Shown piece after piece: positions 10,287 to 20,326 of a stretch of 64,000 nucleotides of DNA. The stretch comes from Trigonopsis variabilis (taxonomy: Eukaryota; Ascomycota; Trigonopsidomycetes; Trigonopsidales; Trigonopsidaceae): positions 972,501 through 1,036,500 of the forward strand of contig PPXM03000005.1 of the NCBI GenBank assembly GCA_003707065.3, written 5' to 3'. A model generated the notes under the pieces. It was given only the letters and a program-made list of their open reading frames with translations, did not search any database and was not told where the DNA came from. Position 1 is the stretch's first letter. Each line of letters opens with the position of its first letter. Position numbers and translations under genes: made by a program.

Positions 10287-10937
10287 ATGATTTGGACCAA
10301 CGACTACTGCACTGTCTGCGATAAAATGTGCCCACACGGCCAAATGTATTGCTCTGAAGCGTGTCGGTTACATGAACTCCAATCTTCCGCAGGTTCGAAG
10401 GTTCCCCTTTGCTCATCGTGCACCTGCTCGTCAGCTGCCGATCTCTATAATCAGTACAATCTGGCCTCGCCAGGATTACGACCAACGAAGCTTTCTTTCA
10501 ATTCTCTTGCAAACTCAAGGATGGCTCATCGCTTTTGCCCAGGTTCTGGGGTTTTGCAAAAGCATATGCGCTTACCGCCTCCTTCTCCAGCATTGAGTCT
10601 GGTCGGTGCGAATGGCCCCCGTTCTTTATTGGATCGTCGGCGAAGCTCATCAATATCAACTGATTCGATTGTCTCATTGTCTTTGTCCGATCATGACCAG
10701 CAAAGTGAAAGTGAAGGCGATGAGGATCTTGACGGGGATGACGATCTGGATTTCGATAGCGATCATGATACTCCTTACGATGTCACTCGATATACTGCTA
10801 CTCCTAAGCGGGAGTTTTCATCTACAAGCAAGTCTTGTTCTTCGGTTTCTCCTCCCTGCCGATCTCATGCTTGGGCCCAGGCACCTCGGCTGCCTCAACA
10901 ACAGGCTCAACAAGTCTTGACTAGCCTTTTTGAATAG
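10287..10937 (+). CDS. ECL1: Ecl1-family zinc-finger-like protein (extender of chronological lifespan)
   Basis: An intronless frame of 216 residues. I start at the ATG at 10287 because the family's conserved block lies at the very N-terminus: WTNDYCTVCDKM (CxxC), then MYCSEACRLHE (CxxxC). Ecl1/2/3 proteins of fission yeast are induced by stationary phase and nutrient stress and prolong chronological lifespan; the Cys pairs bind metal. Here a second cysteine cluster (CSSCTCSS) follows. The C-terminal half is unlike the short fission-yeast proteins: Ser-rich, then an acidic run (SESEGDEDLDGDDDLDFDSD), then a Gln-rich end. This longer form occurs in filamentous ascomycetes. The gene stands alone between two gene-free regions. 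Confidence 0.82.
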   Translation: MIWTNDYCTVCDKMCPHGQMYCSEACRLHELQSSAGSKVPLCSSCTCSSAADLYNQYNLASPGLRPTKLSFNSLANSRMAHRFCPGSGVLQKHMRLPPPSPALSLVGANGPRSLLDRRRSSSISTDSIVSLSLSDHDQQSESEGDEDLDGDDDLDFDSDHDTPYDVTRYTATPKREFSSTSKSCSSVSPPCRSHAWAQAPRLPQQQAQQVLTSLFE

Positions 10938-13125
10938 GAAATGACCTTAAATATTAGTATTTGCATATCATAGAGCATTGTTTATATGACATAATTGCTC
11001 GAGAAAAAATTATGATTTGATGACCCTCCCTTCTGGTTGTGCAATGATTTGGTTAGAATGGAATTGCTGGGAAAAAAGTTTCTTGTTTGTTTTTATAGAT
11101 TCAAAAGCATGTTAATATGCATTTATGACTTTTTTTTTGTAGACTTCACCGAGAATTCACTAAAATTTTTCTTATCCGAGAACGGCGGCTATTCTCCTTG
11201 AAAGGACTTTAGTATGCGCCCGCTGTTGACTTAGCTAGGTGCGAAAGTTATCATGCAACAGGTGGTTTTACTAAGGTCACTCGCGTATGATGACATAGCA
11301 TCTAAAGCCTTATGCTAGGCTTCGGTATGTTGTGCTTTTGCTTTTTCCGACATGTCCGGCAGATCGCCTTGCCGCATGGTCTGGCCGCGTAAGAATTTTC
11401 CTGACCATGCCTATATGGTAACAGAAGAATACAAAGTCCCTCGTGATCATATGTGCCACCTATATTTCTAACGGACTCTTTACTTTTCTCATGAATGATA
11501 CTGTGAGCGCCGAGACCATTAAAAATTTGATCTGATAATTATGAGCCAGAAGTATACGCACGTCATACCTCTTTGGGTTATGGATGGCTTGGATGCCGTT
11601 CACACCCTTCAAGCCTAGGCAGGTGTGACCATCAAAGACAAAAACAAAGACTCGGAATATAAAGAATGAGTCCATTGCTTTAAGATCGACCCAGAATGTA
11701 AGGATTAATCATTTTTAGATTCGAGTTTTACATGTTAGCTCTAGAATATGACCGACATGCAAAAGCGGGGAGCAATGTCGAATGAGGCATGATAGGGCAA
11801 TGAAAGATTTCGTTATCAATAATATGGGGACAGGAACGCAAACAGCATAAGCAATAGAGAGCAGGTCAATTAATGGAGAAGAAATAAATGAACTGAAATA
11901 CAGATAATTATTAGAATTCTTAGTTCGTTTTTAACTACATATGGGTGTCGCACCGTTTCCTATTGGGGAATTCTACCGTCAAAAATATGTGTATAGTAAG
12001 ATATCTCAGACTTCTGGGCTATTAATTTCCAACAAGGACACTTGTTTGTTCCAGTTTCAATGTTTATCTGCTTGAATGCTTTGATTTCTAAGGAATCTCT
12101 CCTGAAAATTTTTCTTGAAGAGCGAATGACGTATTTGCTAGAGGGTTTACCTTCGTTGCTGATTAAAATTCCAGAGCGAGGGATCCGAGATGTTGACGTC
12201 AACATTGAAAAAAATTTCACTCTAGTCTCGAACACGGATCGAGTGATCACAAAAACTAAAATCGCCGGAAGAAAATAACAAAATATGCAACCTATTTAAA
12301 ATTTTCTTTTCCAGGTGCCTCTGGTCTATAGCTTTTGTCATCTATAAGCCACGCATCACGTGGTCCCTCTTAGCTACCATGATACGGCCGCCACTGGCTT
12401 CTCGTGAGGAACTAGGTTTTAGACTGGTTAAGAGAAAAAGAATGAGGTATCTTCAATGAAATGGAAATTTAACAATCATCTTCGAAACAGTAGAATTGAC
12501 ATCAGTGGCATAAATTCTCTCATGTTCATATGTCCAATTTAGTGTAGTAATGAGACCCAAAGTCGTATGATGACCGATCGTGCGAATATCCATTGAAAGC
12601 CGTCGAGTAGCTAACTATACAAAGCACTTTCTAGAGTGAGACCTCTTTCGGGCTGCTTGGTCGATCAATATCGCGACATACCAGTCGCGCATATTGTCGA
12701 TAATACATATATTCTCTTGAATAAATGTTTGCAATCAACACTGTGTAGCTTTCAGTCTTTAGTATTTATCCAGCTACCTTGCAACAACATCCTTCACTTT
12801 AGAATCTTACTTGGATTAGTGTATGTGTTTTTTATGCCTTTGTTTTATGTAAAATTTTCTCGACAAAATATAAGATCTGATAAGAAAACATCTGCAGTTT
12901 TCATCTTATCTCAACTACTAACTAAAGGATGGGTTCTTACATGTAGTCAGTTATAAAATATGCCTTTCTCGATTGAGTTGTTAAGTGGCCGTAATATACG
13001 GGCACGAGCAGTTCTCAGTCAGTGGTTTATTTTACGCGTCATAAAATAACTGAGAGGATCTTAGCAGGAGATGTACAAGCGAACAGTTGACAACTAAAGT
13101 GAACGCTGTCAAGATGTCCTTATTA
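10938..13125. other. Gene-free region of 2.2 kb
   Basis: No frame here looks like a gene. Overlapping frames on opposite strands (11960-12250 minus, 12042-12278 plus) and a plus frame at 12636-12956 have no similarity that I recognise. Two adjacent stem-loops lie at 11357-11410 (listed separately). Confidence 0.5.
11357..11410. other. Two adjacent stem-loops, possible structured RNA
   Basis: CGGCA (11357-11361) pairs with TGCCG (11370-11374) over an 8-nt loop. Directly after it, GCATGGTC (11374-11381) pairs with GACCATGC (11403-11410) over 21 nt. They lie in the middle of a gene-free region. No snoRNA boxes are clear, and the strand is undetermined. Confidence 0.3.
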
Positions 13126-13520
13126 TCATCTATTCCAACTCTTAGGGACTTTACCTTCGCTCACTTCTTTTGGAGTGTAAGTAGACAGCTGAAGAGCATG
13201 AACTCCGTTTTGCATGGCTAGCAAGTCCTTCAGAATGTCATTTACTAGACGGTGACGTTTAATAGGAGTTAATCCCGTAAACGAATCAGACACAATCTCA
13301 AGACGAAAATGAGATTCTATGATATTATTAGACCCTTTCATAGCCATGTGATGAGCATGTTTATGGGAATCATTATAAATTCTAAACTCTTGAGGATGCA
13401 ACTTTGAATTCAGCAAGCTTCTGATTTGTCCTTCTATTTGACCACCAGAAGAGGTGGATTCTGACCGAACATCCTACGGATTAATGGATGGATATATAAG
13501 CAACTCACAATTCTAGACAT
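13126..13520 (-). CDS. BolA-like protein (uvi31 type)
   Basis: Two exons, 13509-13520 (only 12 nt: MSRI) and 13126-13473, joined across a 35-nt GTGAGT...AG intron (13474-13508) in phase 0, giving 119 residues. The core reads EFRIYNDSHKHAHHMAMKG, then ESHFRLEIVSDSF, KRHRLVNDILKDLL and GVHALQLSTYTPKE, which is the full BolA signature. The family works with monothiol glutaredoxins in iron-sulfur cluster handling. No mitochondrial leader is present, so it is more like the short fission-yeast Uvi31/Bol1 type than yeast Bol3. It shares a 158-bp divergent promoter with CCZ1. The tiny first exon is supported by a clean in-frame junction, but another first exon is possible. Confidence 0.85.
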
Positions 13521-13678
13521 TTGGCTCGTAAATCCCCGGAATGTCCGAGACAGGCGGATCATTCACCAGACTAAGCGATAAAAACCAACAGCTCTGTAGC
13601 GATGGTTGCAATCAGCCTGACACTGATAAAAACCCACCCTCATCTCAATCATTGCCATCGCGGTTTCAATGATTCTGC

Positions 13679-15427
13679 ATGACTAGTACCAATCATGTTC
13701 AAAACGAGTTCTCTCCATCAATTACGTTTCTAGCCATCTATAATCCTAGTTTAGGGCCCGATGATACTTCTTTAGCTCATCAAATTGTCTTCTATTACCC
13801 TCCTTCTGACCCTCTATCGCTCCAACTTCGACAAATTGGACTCTGTCAAGGCCTCACAGCATTCTCAAATGAGTTTTCGACAAATAATCGAAGCCCATCT
13901 CATCTAAATGACAGCTCGACTACGTCTTACCCTATTCACTTCTCTGTGCGGACAGCGAACGGTCTTTATATGGTTCTGCGCTTAGAGAATGACCCAGACG
14001 CTGATTATACTAGTAATAAAGATGATGTTCTTATTAAATCTTGGTGGCTGGCTGTCAAGTTCTCGGACCCGACAGGGCAGTCCTTGGCACCCCCTTCCTT
14101 GCTTCGAAGGGCTTTATATAGCGCATATCAATCTTATGTGTTACACAATGGGTTGATATCCTCACATTCATCGGACTTAGTGGAATCTCTCGATCATTTC
14201 TGGTCCTCATGGAGAAAAAGTACGTCTACATCCCTTCCTCCGCAGCTATTTCGTGCTCAATCTCGTTTAAATGCTTCACTCACTCTTTCTGGGGAAAGTG
14301 TTATACATTATTTTCCTGGAATACGAGTTCCGTGGAGCCGTTCTTCAAGTACCCGTGACGAAGCTTGCTTGAACGCTATCTCTACTTGGTTAGAATGTGC
14401 AAAAGAGTCTATCACTGGTCTTTGTGATGTTTATGTGAATTCATGCAGTCTAGAAGAAAGCTCAAAGGGCTGCATTTTTGCAGGATCGGGCTACTTGTCG
14501 TCGGATTCGGTCTATGTTTTGATTAGCTGGGTTGGCGAAAGTAACGGCGAACAAGGTTCAGATGGATCTCTTATAAATATTAATGGATACCTTGACATAG
14601 ATAACCCTCCTCAGGTTCTAGAGACTCCAGATGAGGTGCAGCCAAAATCTCTTTCGGGCGTTCTATATGATGAAACCGCCAACGTCACAAATTCGGTTGT
14701 GAGAGCTACTCAATACACTGGTGAAGTACTATTAGATAGTATCAATTGGATTTCGAGCCCTATGTGGTCATTGATGGGGCGGCAAGCTGAGTCGGAGCCC
14801 CATAGCACTTCCTTTGAACAGACTAATCCTGTCATTGAAGAGCCCGTTAATGATAGACAAGAGTCTGACAGGAAAGATGGAGCTTGGTTAGTGGATATAG
14901 CAGATTTGGATAATGATGAGACACAAAAAGCTCTGAAGTCTATATTTGTACAAAAGTCTGCCGATGATATCTATACCGAGCATGGAGTAATAGTCTATCG
15001 GTTTGATGACTGTATTGTGACGTTATTGATGAAGTTGGGAGAAAGAGTAGACAAAAGGAAGATTCAGAGTCAGTTAGACCTCTTGCAGGTCGCACTTTCA
15101 TCTGCACAACAGAGTTCTCCAATCCCGTCTGGTCAGGAAAGCGCTGCGGCGATGCTGTCAAGGCTATCGAGCCGGAAGTTCAGTCTTGAATATGACTATG
15201 TCTCCGGAAAAGTTTCAAGTAATCTTCCATCTATTCCTTCAGATGAACCGGATAATACTGATCCGGGCATACGGAGTATAACATCGCTTCATCAGACTAT
15301 AATCACTCTCTTGGACTCTAATTCTCCGACCGGTAGGGACATTGATAAATCCATCCGGACAACCAAAGGTTGGTGGGTCGAAGTGACAGGCACGGATCGT
15401 GCTTTCCGCGTAACTGCCAGTCGATAG
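13679..15427 (+). CDS. CCZ1: Vacuolar fusion protein, subunit of the Mon1-Ccz1 Rab7 exchange factor
   Basis: A single exon of 582 residues. The opening ITFLAIYNPSLGPDDTSLAH, then QIVFYYPP and LRQIGLCQGL is the conserved start of fungal Ccz1, in the first longin domain. A long Ser-rich middle (about 225-400) separates it from the C-terminal part. Mon1-Ccz1 activates the Rab7 homologue Ypt7 on late endosomes, autophagosomes and vacuoles. The length fits the family. The ATG at 13679 is the first in frame and precedes the conserved block by only 15 residues. Confidence 0.85.
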   Translation: MTSTNHVQNEFSPSITFLAIYNPSLGPDDTSLAHQIVFYYPPSDPLSLQLRQIGLCQGLTAFSNEFSTNNRSPSHLNDSSTTSYPIHFSVRTANGLYMVLRLENDPDADYTSNKDDVLIKSWWLAVKFSDPTGQSLAPPSLLRRALYSAYQSYVLHNGLISSHSSDLVESLDHFWSSWRKSTSTSLPPQLFRAQSRLNASLTLSGESVIHYFPGIRVPWSRSSSTRDEACLNAISTWLECAKESITGLCDVYVNSCSLEESSKGCIFAGSGYLSSDSVYVLISWVGESNGEQGSDGSLININGYLDIDNPPQVLETPDEVQPKSLSGVLYDETANVTNSVVRATQYTGEVLLDSINWISSPMWSLMGRQAESEPHSTSFEQTNPVIEEPVNDRQESDRKDGAWLVDIADLDNDETQKALKSIFVQKSADDIYTEHGVIVYRFDDCIVTLLMKLGERVDKRKIQSQLDLLQVALSSAQQSSPIPSGQESAAAMLSRLSSRKFSLEYDYVSGKVSSNLPSIPSDEPDNTDPGIRSITSLHQTIITLLDSNSPTGRDIDKSIRTTKGWWVEVTGTDRAFRVTASR

Positions 15428-15795
15428 CGTGATAGCATAGGTACTCGTCCTTGAGTACGGGTAATGTACACTTAACTTCCTTTCTTGATCATATAAAGGC
15501 ATTCATCAAGGTGGCACGCGGCATTCTGATGACTGCAGCGCCTTACATTATCCAGCGTAATCTGGGAGGAAAGTATAATTTGCTATGGGATGAGACATAA
15601 AATAAAGGGTGAATTGTGTGTAATATTAGAGTATTTTAGAGAAGCTATGTAAAAGAATACTTAGAATATGCAATGTTCAGGATGAAGAGAAACCGTAACG
15701 CTGTGGCGAAGCGGGGATCGCGCAGTAACGGAGGTCGGGTATTGCTTCCGAGCCGCGAGAATATATTTCTCCCAGTCGAGTCGGTGTCGCACGAC
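15428..15795. other. Intergenic region and alternative 5' end of UPS2
   Basis: The 3' flank of CCZ1 followed by the leader of UPS2. The UPS2 frame is open further upstream to an ATG at 15673. The 41-residue extension it would add is Arg-rich and not part of the family; see the UPS2 entry. I see nothing else. Confidence 0.45.
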
Positions 15796-16326
15796 ATGAA
15801 AATTTTCAGCGCCGATCATTTATTCAACTATCGATGGGACCAAGTGACCATTGCAAACTGGAAAAAGTATCCAAATGAAGTTTCTACTCACGTTGTCGCT
15901 GTGGACGTTTTGCGACGAGAGATTTTGCAAGATAAGAACATCCTTCGGACCGAACGTCTGATTACCGTTCGACAACCTATTCCGAGATGGATATTAGCTC
16001 TTGTTGGTGGCACAAATGTGTCTTATGTTCGAGAGGTGTCTGAGGTCAATATTAAGGATAAGACATTGACCTTACGATCATCCAACATGACCATGAGCCA
16101 ACTTCTCTCTGTATATGAAACCGTCATCTATTCTCCTGATCCTGTGAATCCTGCCATGACGCGTTTTTCTCAAGAGGCACAGATACGTGCCTATGCTGCG
16201 TTCAAGCGCTTATGCACTAAAATTGAAGATTGGTCGGTCGAGAGGTTTGGCCAGAATGCTGTCCTTGGCAGGAAGGGATTTGAGACTGTCTTACAAAAAG
16301 TTGTTCACCAAAATGACGCGGCTTGA
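15796..16326 (+). CDS. UPS2: PRELI/MSF1-domain lipid-transfer protein of the mitochondrial intermembrane space
   Basis: I start at the ATG at 15796 (176 residues) because PRELI proteins begin with their first beta-strand, here MKIFSADHLFNYRWDQV. The following ANWKKYPNEVSTHV, VDVLRREI, LVGGTNVSYVREVS and KIEDWSVERFGQNA match yeast Ups2 closely, more so than Ups1. Ups2 works with Mdm35 to move phosphatidylserine across the intermembrane space for conversion to phosphatidylethanolamine. The frame remains open upstream to an ATG at 15673, which would add 41 basic residues. Ups proteins are normally imported without a presequence, so I regard that longer form as less likely. Confidence 0.87.
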   Translation: MKIFSADHLFNYRWDQVTIANWKKYPNEVSTHVVAVDVLRREILQDKNILRTERLITVRQPIPRWILALVGGTNVSYVREVSEVNIKDKTLTLRSSNMTMSQLLSVYETVIYSPDPVNPAMTRFSQEAQIRAYAAFKRLCTKIEDWSVERFGQNAVLGRKGFETVLQKVVHQNDAA

Positions 16327-17219
16327 AAGCTTGACTGTATACCTTACCATCATTAAGCCTAGCCGACAGGTAAAGATGAACGTCGTTCGTTAGTATCATA
16401 TCGTGTTATGTTGCATCTCTACATTTTTATCTTTCCCGAGAATTGTCCTTCTTGAAAAGTATGATATTATACTGCAGAGGAGGACTTCTCTCTCATTTCA
16501 TTTTTGTGATCCGTGGTGTGGGATATTAGAGGGCAAATATGGTTGAATTGGCCCTAAATCTGTCTGTGTAAATAGATCTGTATAGAATTAGGCGTTTGAT
16601 TTTGAATTGGGTTCGCTCGTGAGACTTATCTTTCTAGGAGAAATGGAAGGCTATTATTTCGAATAACAATAACTTCGCTAGGCAGACATCTGATGATTCT
16701 TATCGTTCTATTATAGAATACTACAGAGAACCTGGACAGGAACCAAGACGACTCTGAAGAGATCAACTGGGCTTCGGGTCGTAGAAGTTGCGGTGTGCAA
16801 CAAGCACAAAACTGACAACAGTCTCGACGATACCTATGGACATCCAAGCCGCCAGATAGCGACGAGGTCAGACTATTTAATTCATGCTCTTCTTTGATCA
16901 AATGACCGGTTGACGAGCAGATTTCGACATATCGAGCTGTCGTTATCATCGCTTACTTAAGTCACTTTGACATACGCATTGCATCGCGTCATACGACCAT
17001 CCTGTGTTCTTATCGGAGGGGTCAAGATGACTATATCGATTTATAGAATTACACAAGTCAATGGAAGTTACCTTCATTGTTCTTCATAAGTGACATAGTA
17101 ACTAGTAATTGAATCTCACTGGAGTCAACGGATCCGATTGGTAGACCTGGTCGTTGTAGGGGGCAAGGATTGACACCGTTAGAAAAGCAAACCGTCACAG
17201 CATTCGGCTCTCTTTAAGG
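16327..17219. other. Intergenic, nothing recognisable
   Basis: About 0.9 kb between two plus-strand genes. A minus frame at 16626-16949 starts with ATG but shows no similarity. Within it another frame (16763-16843) encodes a hydrophobic helix without a usable start or splice site, and I rejected it. The end of the gap is the promoter of the gene at 17220. Confidence 0.45.
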
Positions 17220-17943
17220 ATGCCTCTTCGGTCTCGGAGTCGGACTTGGGGTAAGCAGCTTGACGAATTTGGAGAAGTTTTAGATGAGCAAGGTAAGTAA
17301 GGCTTTTATTCTTGAAAATAATGGCTTAACAGTAAGAGCAAGATGATTTCATTGCCGAATTGATCATCAGTCATCATCGATCGAACACTCGATATCTGGT
17401 AAGATTCTGACTTGGAAAAAGGCGAGTAAGTTAACTCATTTCAAGAACGGCCTACTTTGGTTTCTAATGGTCCAAATCTTATATTATTTCATCCATCCTA
17501 CTTATTGGAATTTGTCATTGACTTCCAAAAGCAGTCAAACTCTTTGGATTCTAGGACTTTCTAGCTTGTTGATATCTTTTCTATCGACCTACTTTTTGAG
17601 AAATAAATCAAGACGTTTTTTGGATCTTGATGGAATCTCTAGCAACGAATTGATCAAGATCTGGTTAGCATCTAGTTCTCTCGATTCTTCTCAGCCCCTA
17701 CTCGTTAGGCTGATCTGGTTGAATGATGTTCTAGCTCTTTTAATAAGCATAGGGGGCTACGTTGAATTAACAAGAGTCCAACATCTATCGTCAGACATTA
17801 CTCATCTCTTGGTGTCTGGAAAATTAATCCCCTGGATTCTTCCTCTCCTCTCTTGCATTTTTGTGACTTCCATGTGTTCCTGGGCTAATAACGCGAACCT
17901 TGTCCAACTGGCTGATTTCCGGTACAAGTTCAAATCTTCTTGA
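17220..17943 (+). CDS. Small multi-pass membrane protein, uncharacterised
   Basis: Three exons (17220-17292, 17337-17398, 17446-17943) give 210 residues. Introns of 44 and 47 nt carry GTAAGT/GTAAGA donors and TTAAC branch sites; both junctions keep the frame. The N-terminus is basic (MPLRSRSRTWGKQL), followed by an acidic helix (GEVLDEQEQDDFIAEL) and then several hydrophobic segments: ILYYFIH, ILGLSSLLISFLSTYF, NDVLALLISIGGYVEL and WILPLLSCIFVTSMCSW. I believe proteins of this plan, starting R-S-R-T-W-G-K and with an EVLDEQEQ segment, are conserved in ascomycetes without a known role, but I cannot name the family. In the first intron I use the AG at 17336 because the earlier AG at 17332 leads to a stop. 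Confidence 0.68.
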
Positions 17944-18290
17944 ATGGAACAGAACATATATTTAATCTGGCCTTCTCTGACTGAAGCTACTTAGACGAAT
18001 GCTCTATTATTTTATTTGATGTTCTCTCCTACGCAGTTATCGCTTACCCTTTTTTTTTTGCTGAACTCTGGTGTCAGTAAATCACACCGGGAGAGCAAGG
18101 ATCTGAAAGATTGAGCTACTTGATTTGAGACGAACCTCTTTTCTCAGTTACTCTTTCTTGATCCGTTGCGCAAGCTCAACGAGGAAAGTCCATTGTTAGT
18201 ACATGTCAGTGGTGTGGCTTGTTAGAACAAACCCATATTTCCTGGCATTCTACCAAAAAGGGATGCCGTATTTCTCATGTTCTAACTATC
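17944..18290. other. Convergent 3' flanks
   Basis: This 347-bp gap lies between the membrane-protein gene (plus) and NEM1 (minus). It has a T10-like run near 18050 and otherwise no feature. An 11-nt match to a bacterial RNase P motif at 18181 was considered and rejected. Confidence 0.5.
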
Positions 18291-20168
18291 TTACAAACTT
18301 TCGGGTCCTGGCTCTTGTTCTCCGTATCTTAACCCAAGTACCGACCGCACATCGGTCACGTAGCGCATCCCATACAGCATGGGCAACAAGTTCATTAGAT
18401 CGGAGTCCTGAGGATCCGAAATCCAACCTGAGATTGGTATTGCATTATCTTTATGTAGAAGGTAGGATATCGGGGAATTATCGATAATCACTATTTCCGC
18501 GAGCTCCGAACTAACAACAGTCAAGTCTTTGATATAGGAACCAGCCATTAAATGACAGTGTTGTCTATAGAACCGCCTGTCTGCAAAATACTTCCCTTCT
18601 TGATCAATGAGATCAATTACTTGATCCGCATATTGTTGCATGCTTGCCGTGAAAACGACCAGTTCGTACCATTTGGCAACCTGAGCAAGAAAGTCATCAC
18701 AAAAAGGTCGCTTATGAACATAATATAATATTGTGTGTCCCGTATCCATCACCACTTCCACCATGTGGCCTTTTGTCGTTCCCTTATCCCTACTAACAGA
18801 GTGAATCAATGTCTCATCAAGATCAAGCACAAGCTTCTTCCTCTTATGCTTCAAGTTTCTGGGGACCAGAGGCTTCGGCGGAATCAGAACGGCCATTCCC
18901 TTGGCAGGTTTCGTGTCATCTTGTTCAGACACATGCTCAGGAGACAATTGGCCCCGTGCTCGCAACATTTCTCGAGCTTTCATTGCCATCATAGACGAGC
19001 CATCTAGGTCCGTGATCGAAGATCCAATGAACTGAACTTTGGTACCATTGGAAGATAGACCCATTTTAGCATTAGGAGGGTAATCAATATTAGTAACAGG
19101 GCTCTCGAAAATTGTGACTTTTTTAGAATTTTTAGCGTCATTGGGTTTGGAGTAACTGGGATCGACCTGGTGCCTCAGAGGCTCGGCTTTCACTGACTCA
19201 GGACTCCGTAACCCGGGCCATTTGAAGGAGTCAAAAAATATCCTAGAATAGGAAACAAATGACCACGATAGTATCCACGGTGATAATAGCAGCCATAGAA
19301 GAACCTTTATTATCAAATTTAGAGCCACAATTGGAATGGTGTACCATTTAATATCTCTCTTCTTCTTTCTCTTCTTACTCCTCTTCTTATCTTCACTTTG
19401 TTGTAGTTTTTTAGATCCACGATGACCTCTCCGCTGAGCCAATAATGCTTTTGTTTGTTGATGATGCCTATCGATCTGATCTTGTAAATCTTGAGCCATA
19501 TTAGATGAGATCGAGCCGTCGAGACCTAATACTTTATCTTTTTCATCTTCAGCTCTACCATCTTCATCTTCATCTTCATCTTCTTCATCTGAAGACGAAG
19601 AAGATGAAGATGACGAAGAAGATAAACCTGGAAAGCCGATCTTATCGCGATCTCGCTCGTCCTCGCTTGAGCTAAACGAAGCTCTCCAGTTTCGGTCATA
19701 CAGAACAGCTGCAGGCATGACATCTCGTTCTCGTTCTCGTCGTCGATATTGTGTACCAGATGCATCCGAACCAGTCAAATCTAAAGAATCAGAGACAGCT
19801 GACCCTCTCCAGCTTGCCTCCGAAAGGTGATGTGATCTAGTAGAAGAAAAGAGCCCCTTGGCCTCTTGCGATTCTTTCCCTTTATCAGTAGAAATAATTA
19901 TGTCGCCTTCTTGTGTTTTTGACTGCCTTGGCCCTTCCGTACCGTCACCGTCCGACCCCGAGCTTGAACTTGGTCCTGGGCCGTCGGAATCATAATAGCC
20001 ATCAAGATCGCCCAAAGGAGCTGTTCCAAGACTTCTACCTGTTACTTGAGAGATTCCGGCCGCAAGCAATGACAGCGAATTCATTCGCGTTGGGGAATTG
20101 GGCCAGGTTGGGACACCAGAGCCGTTGGGAGTAATCAGTGAGCTTAAGGACTGTACAGTGGAAGCCAT
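18291..20168 (-). CDS. NEM1: Nem1-type phosphatase of the nuclear envelope (HAD/CTD family)
   Basis: A single exon of 625 residues. A long N-terminal half is low-complexity: Ser runs and an acidic stretch (about residues 180-205), then Lys/Arg-rich KKRSKKRKKKRD. A hydrophobic segment (about 277-297, IVALNLIIKVLLWLLLSPWI) anchors it. The C-terminal catalytic domain shows the HAD motif LVLDLDETLIHS (about 450-460), VVFTASMQQYADQVID and the late motif VIIDNSP. Nem1 with Spo7 dephosphorylates and activates the lipin Pah1, controlling nuclear membrane growth and fat storage. S. cerevisiae Nem1 is 446 residues; the excess here is the disordered N-terminus. Confidence 0.9.
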   Translation of the reverse strand: MASTVQSLSSLITPNGSGVPTWPNSPTRMNSLSLLAAGISQVTGRSLGTAPLGDLDGYYDSDGPGPSSSSGSDGDGTEGPRQSKTQEGDIIISTDKGKESQEAKGLFSSTRSHHLSEASWRGSAVSDSLDLTGSDASGTQYRRRERERDVMPAAVLYDRNWRASFSSSEDERDRDKIGFPGLSSSSSSSSSSSDEEDEDEDEDGRAEDEKDKVLGLDGSISSNMAQDLQDQIDRHHQQTKALLAQRRGHRGSKKLQQSEDKKRSKKRKKKRDIKWYTIPIVALNLIIKVLLWLLLSPWILSWSFVSYSRIFFDSFKWPGLRSPESVKAEPLRHQVDPSYSKPNDAKNSKKVTIFESPVTNIDYPPNAKMGLSSNGTKVQFIGSSITDLDGSSMMAMKAREMLRARGQLSPEHVSEQDDTKPAKGMAVLIPPKPLVPRNLKHKRKKLVLDLDETLIHSVSRDKGTTKGHMVEVVMDTGHTILYYVHKRPFCDDFLAQVAKWYELVVFTASMQQYADQVIDLIDQEGKYFADRRFYRQHCHLMAGSYIKDLTVVSSELAEIVIIDNSPISYLLHKDNAIPISGWISDPQDSDLMNLLPMLYGMRYVTDVRSVLGLRYGEQEPGPESL

Positions 20169-20326
20169 GACATGTCAATCGACAACTCGCACATTCTACT
20201 CGATTTATCTATATATAACAATAAGATACTTTTTCGTTATCTACGACGCCAGACTGATGATGTGAAAAAAATGTGGTGCTACACTAGTACATTAATGCCA
20301 TCATTTGCAAGTTACAAGTGGCAGAG

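Noticed and set aside
11960-12278. Overlapping open frames on both strands (96 and 78 codons)
   Set aside because: No similarity to any family I know and the two frames overlap on opposite strands in a gene desert.
16763-16843. Minus-strand frame encoding a hydrophobic helix (MSIGIVETVVSFVLVAHRNF)
   Set aside because: Only 26 codons from its ATG; a stop lies just upstream and no acceptor site allows an extension.
18181-18191. GAGGAAAGTCC, identical to the core of the bacterial-type RNase P RNA region CR-I
   Set aside because: Only 11 nt match, no other conserved RNase P elements were found, and NEM1 coding sequence begins about 100 nt further on.
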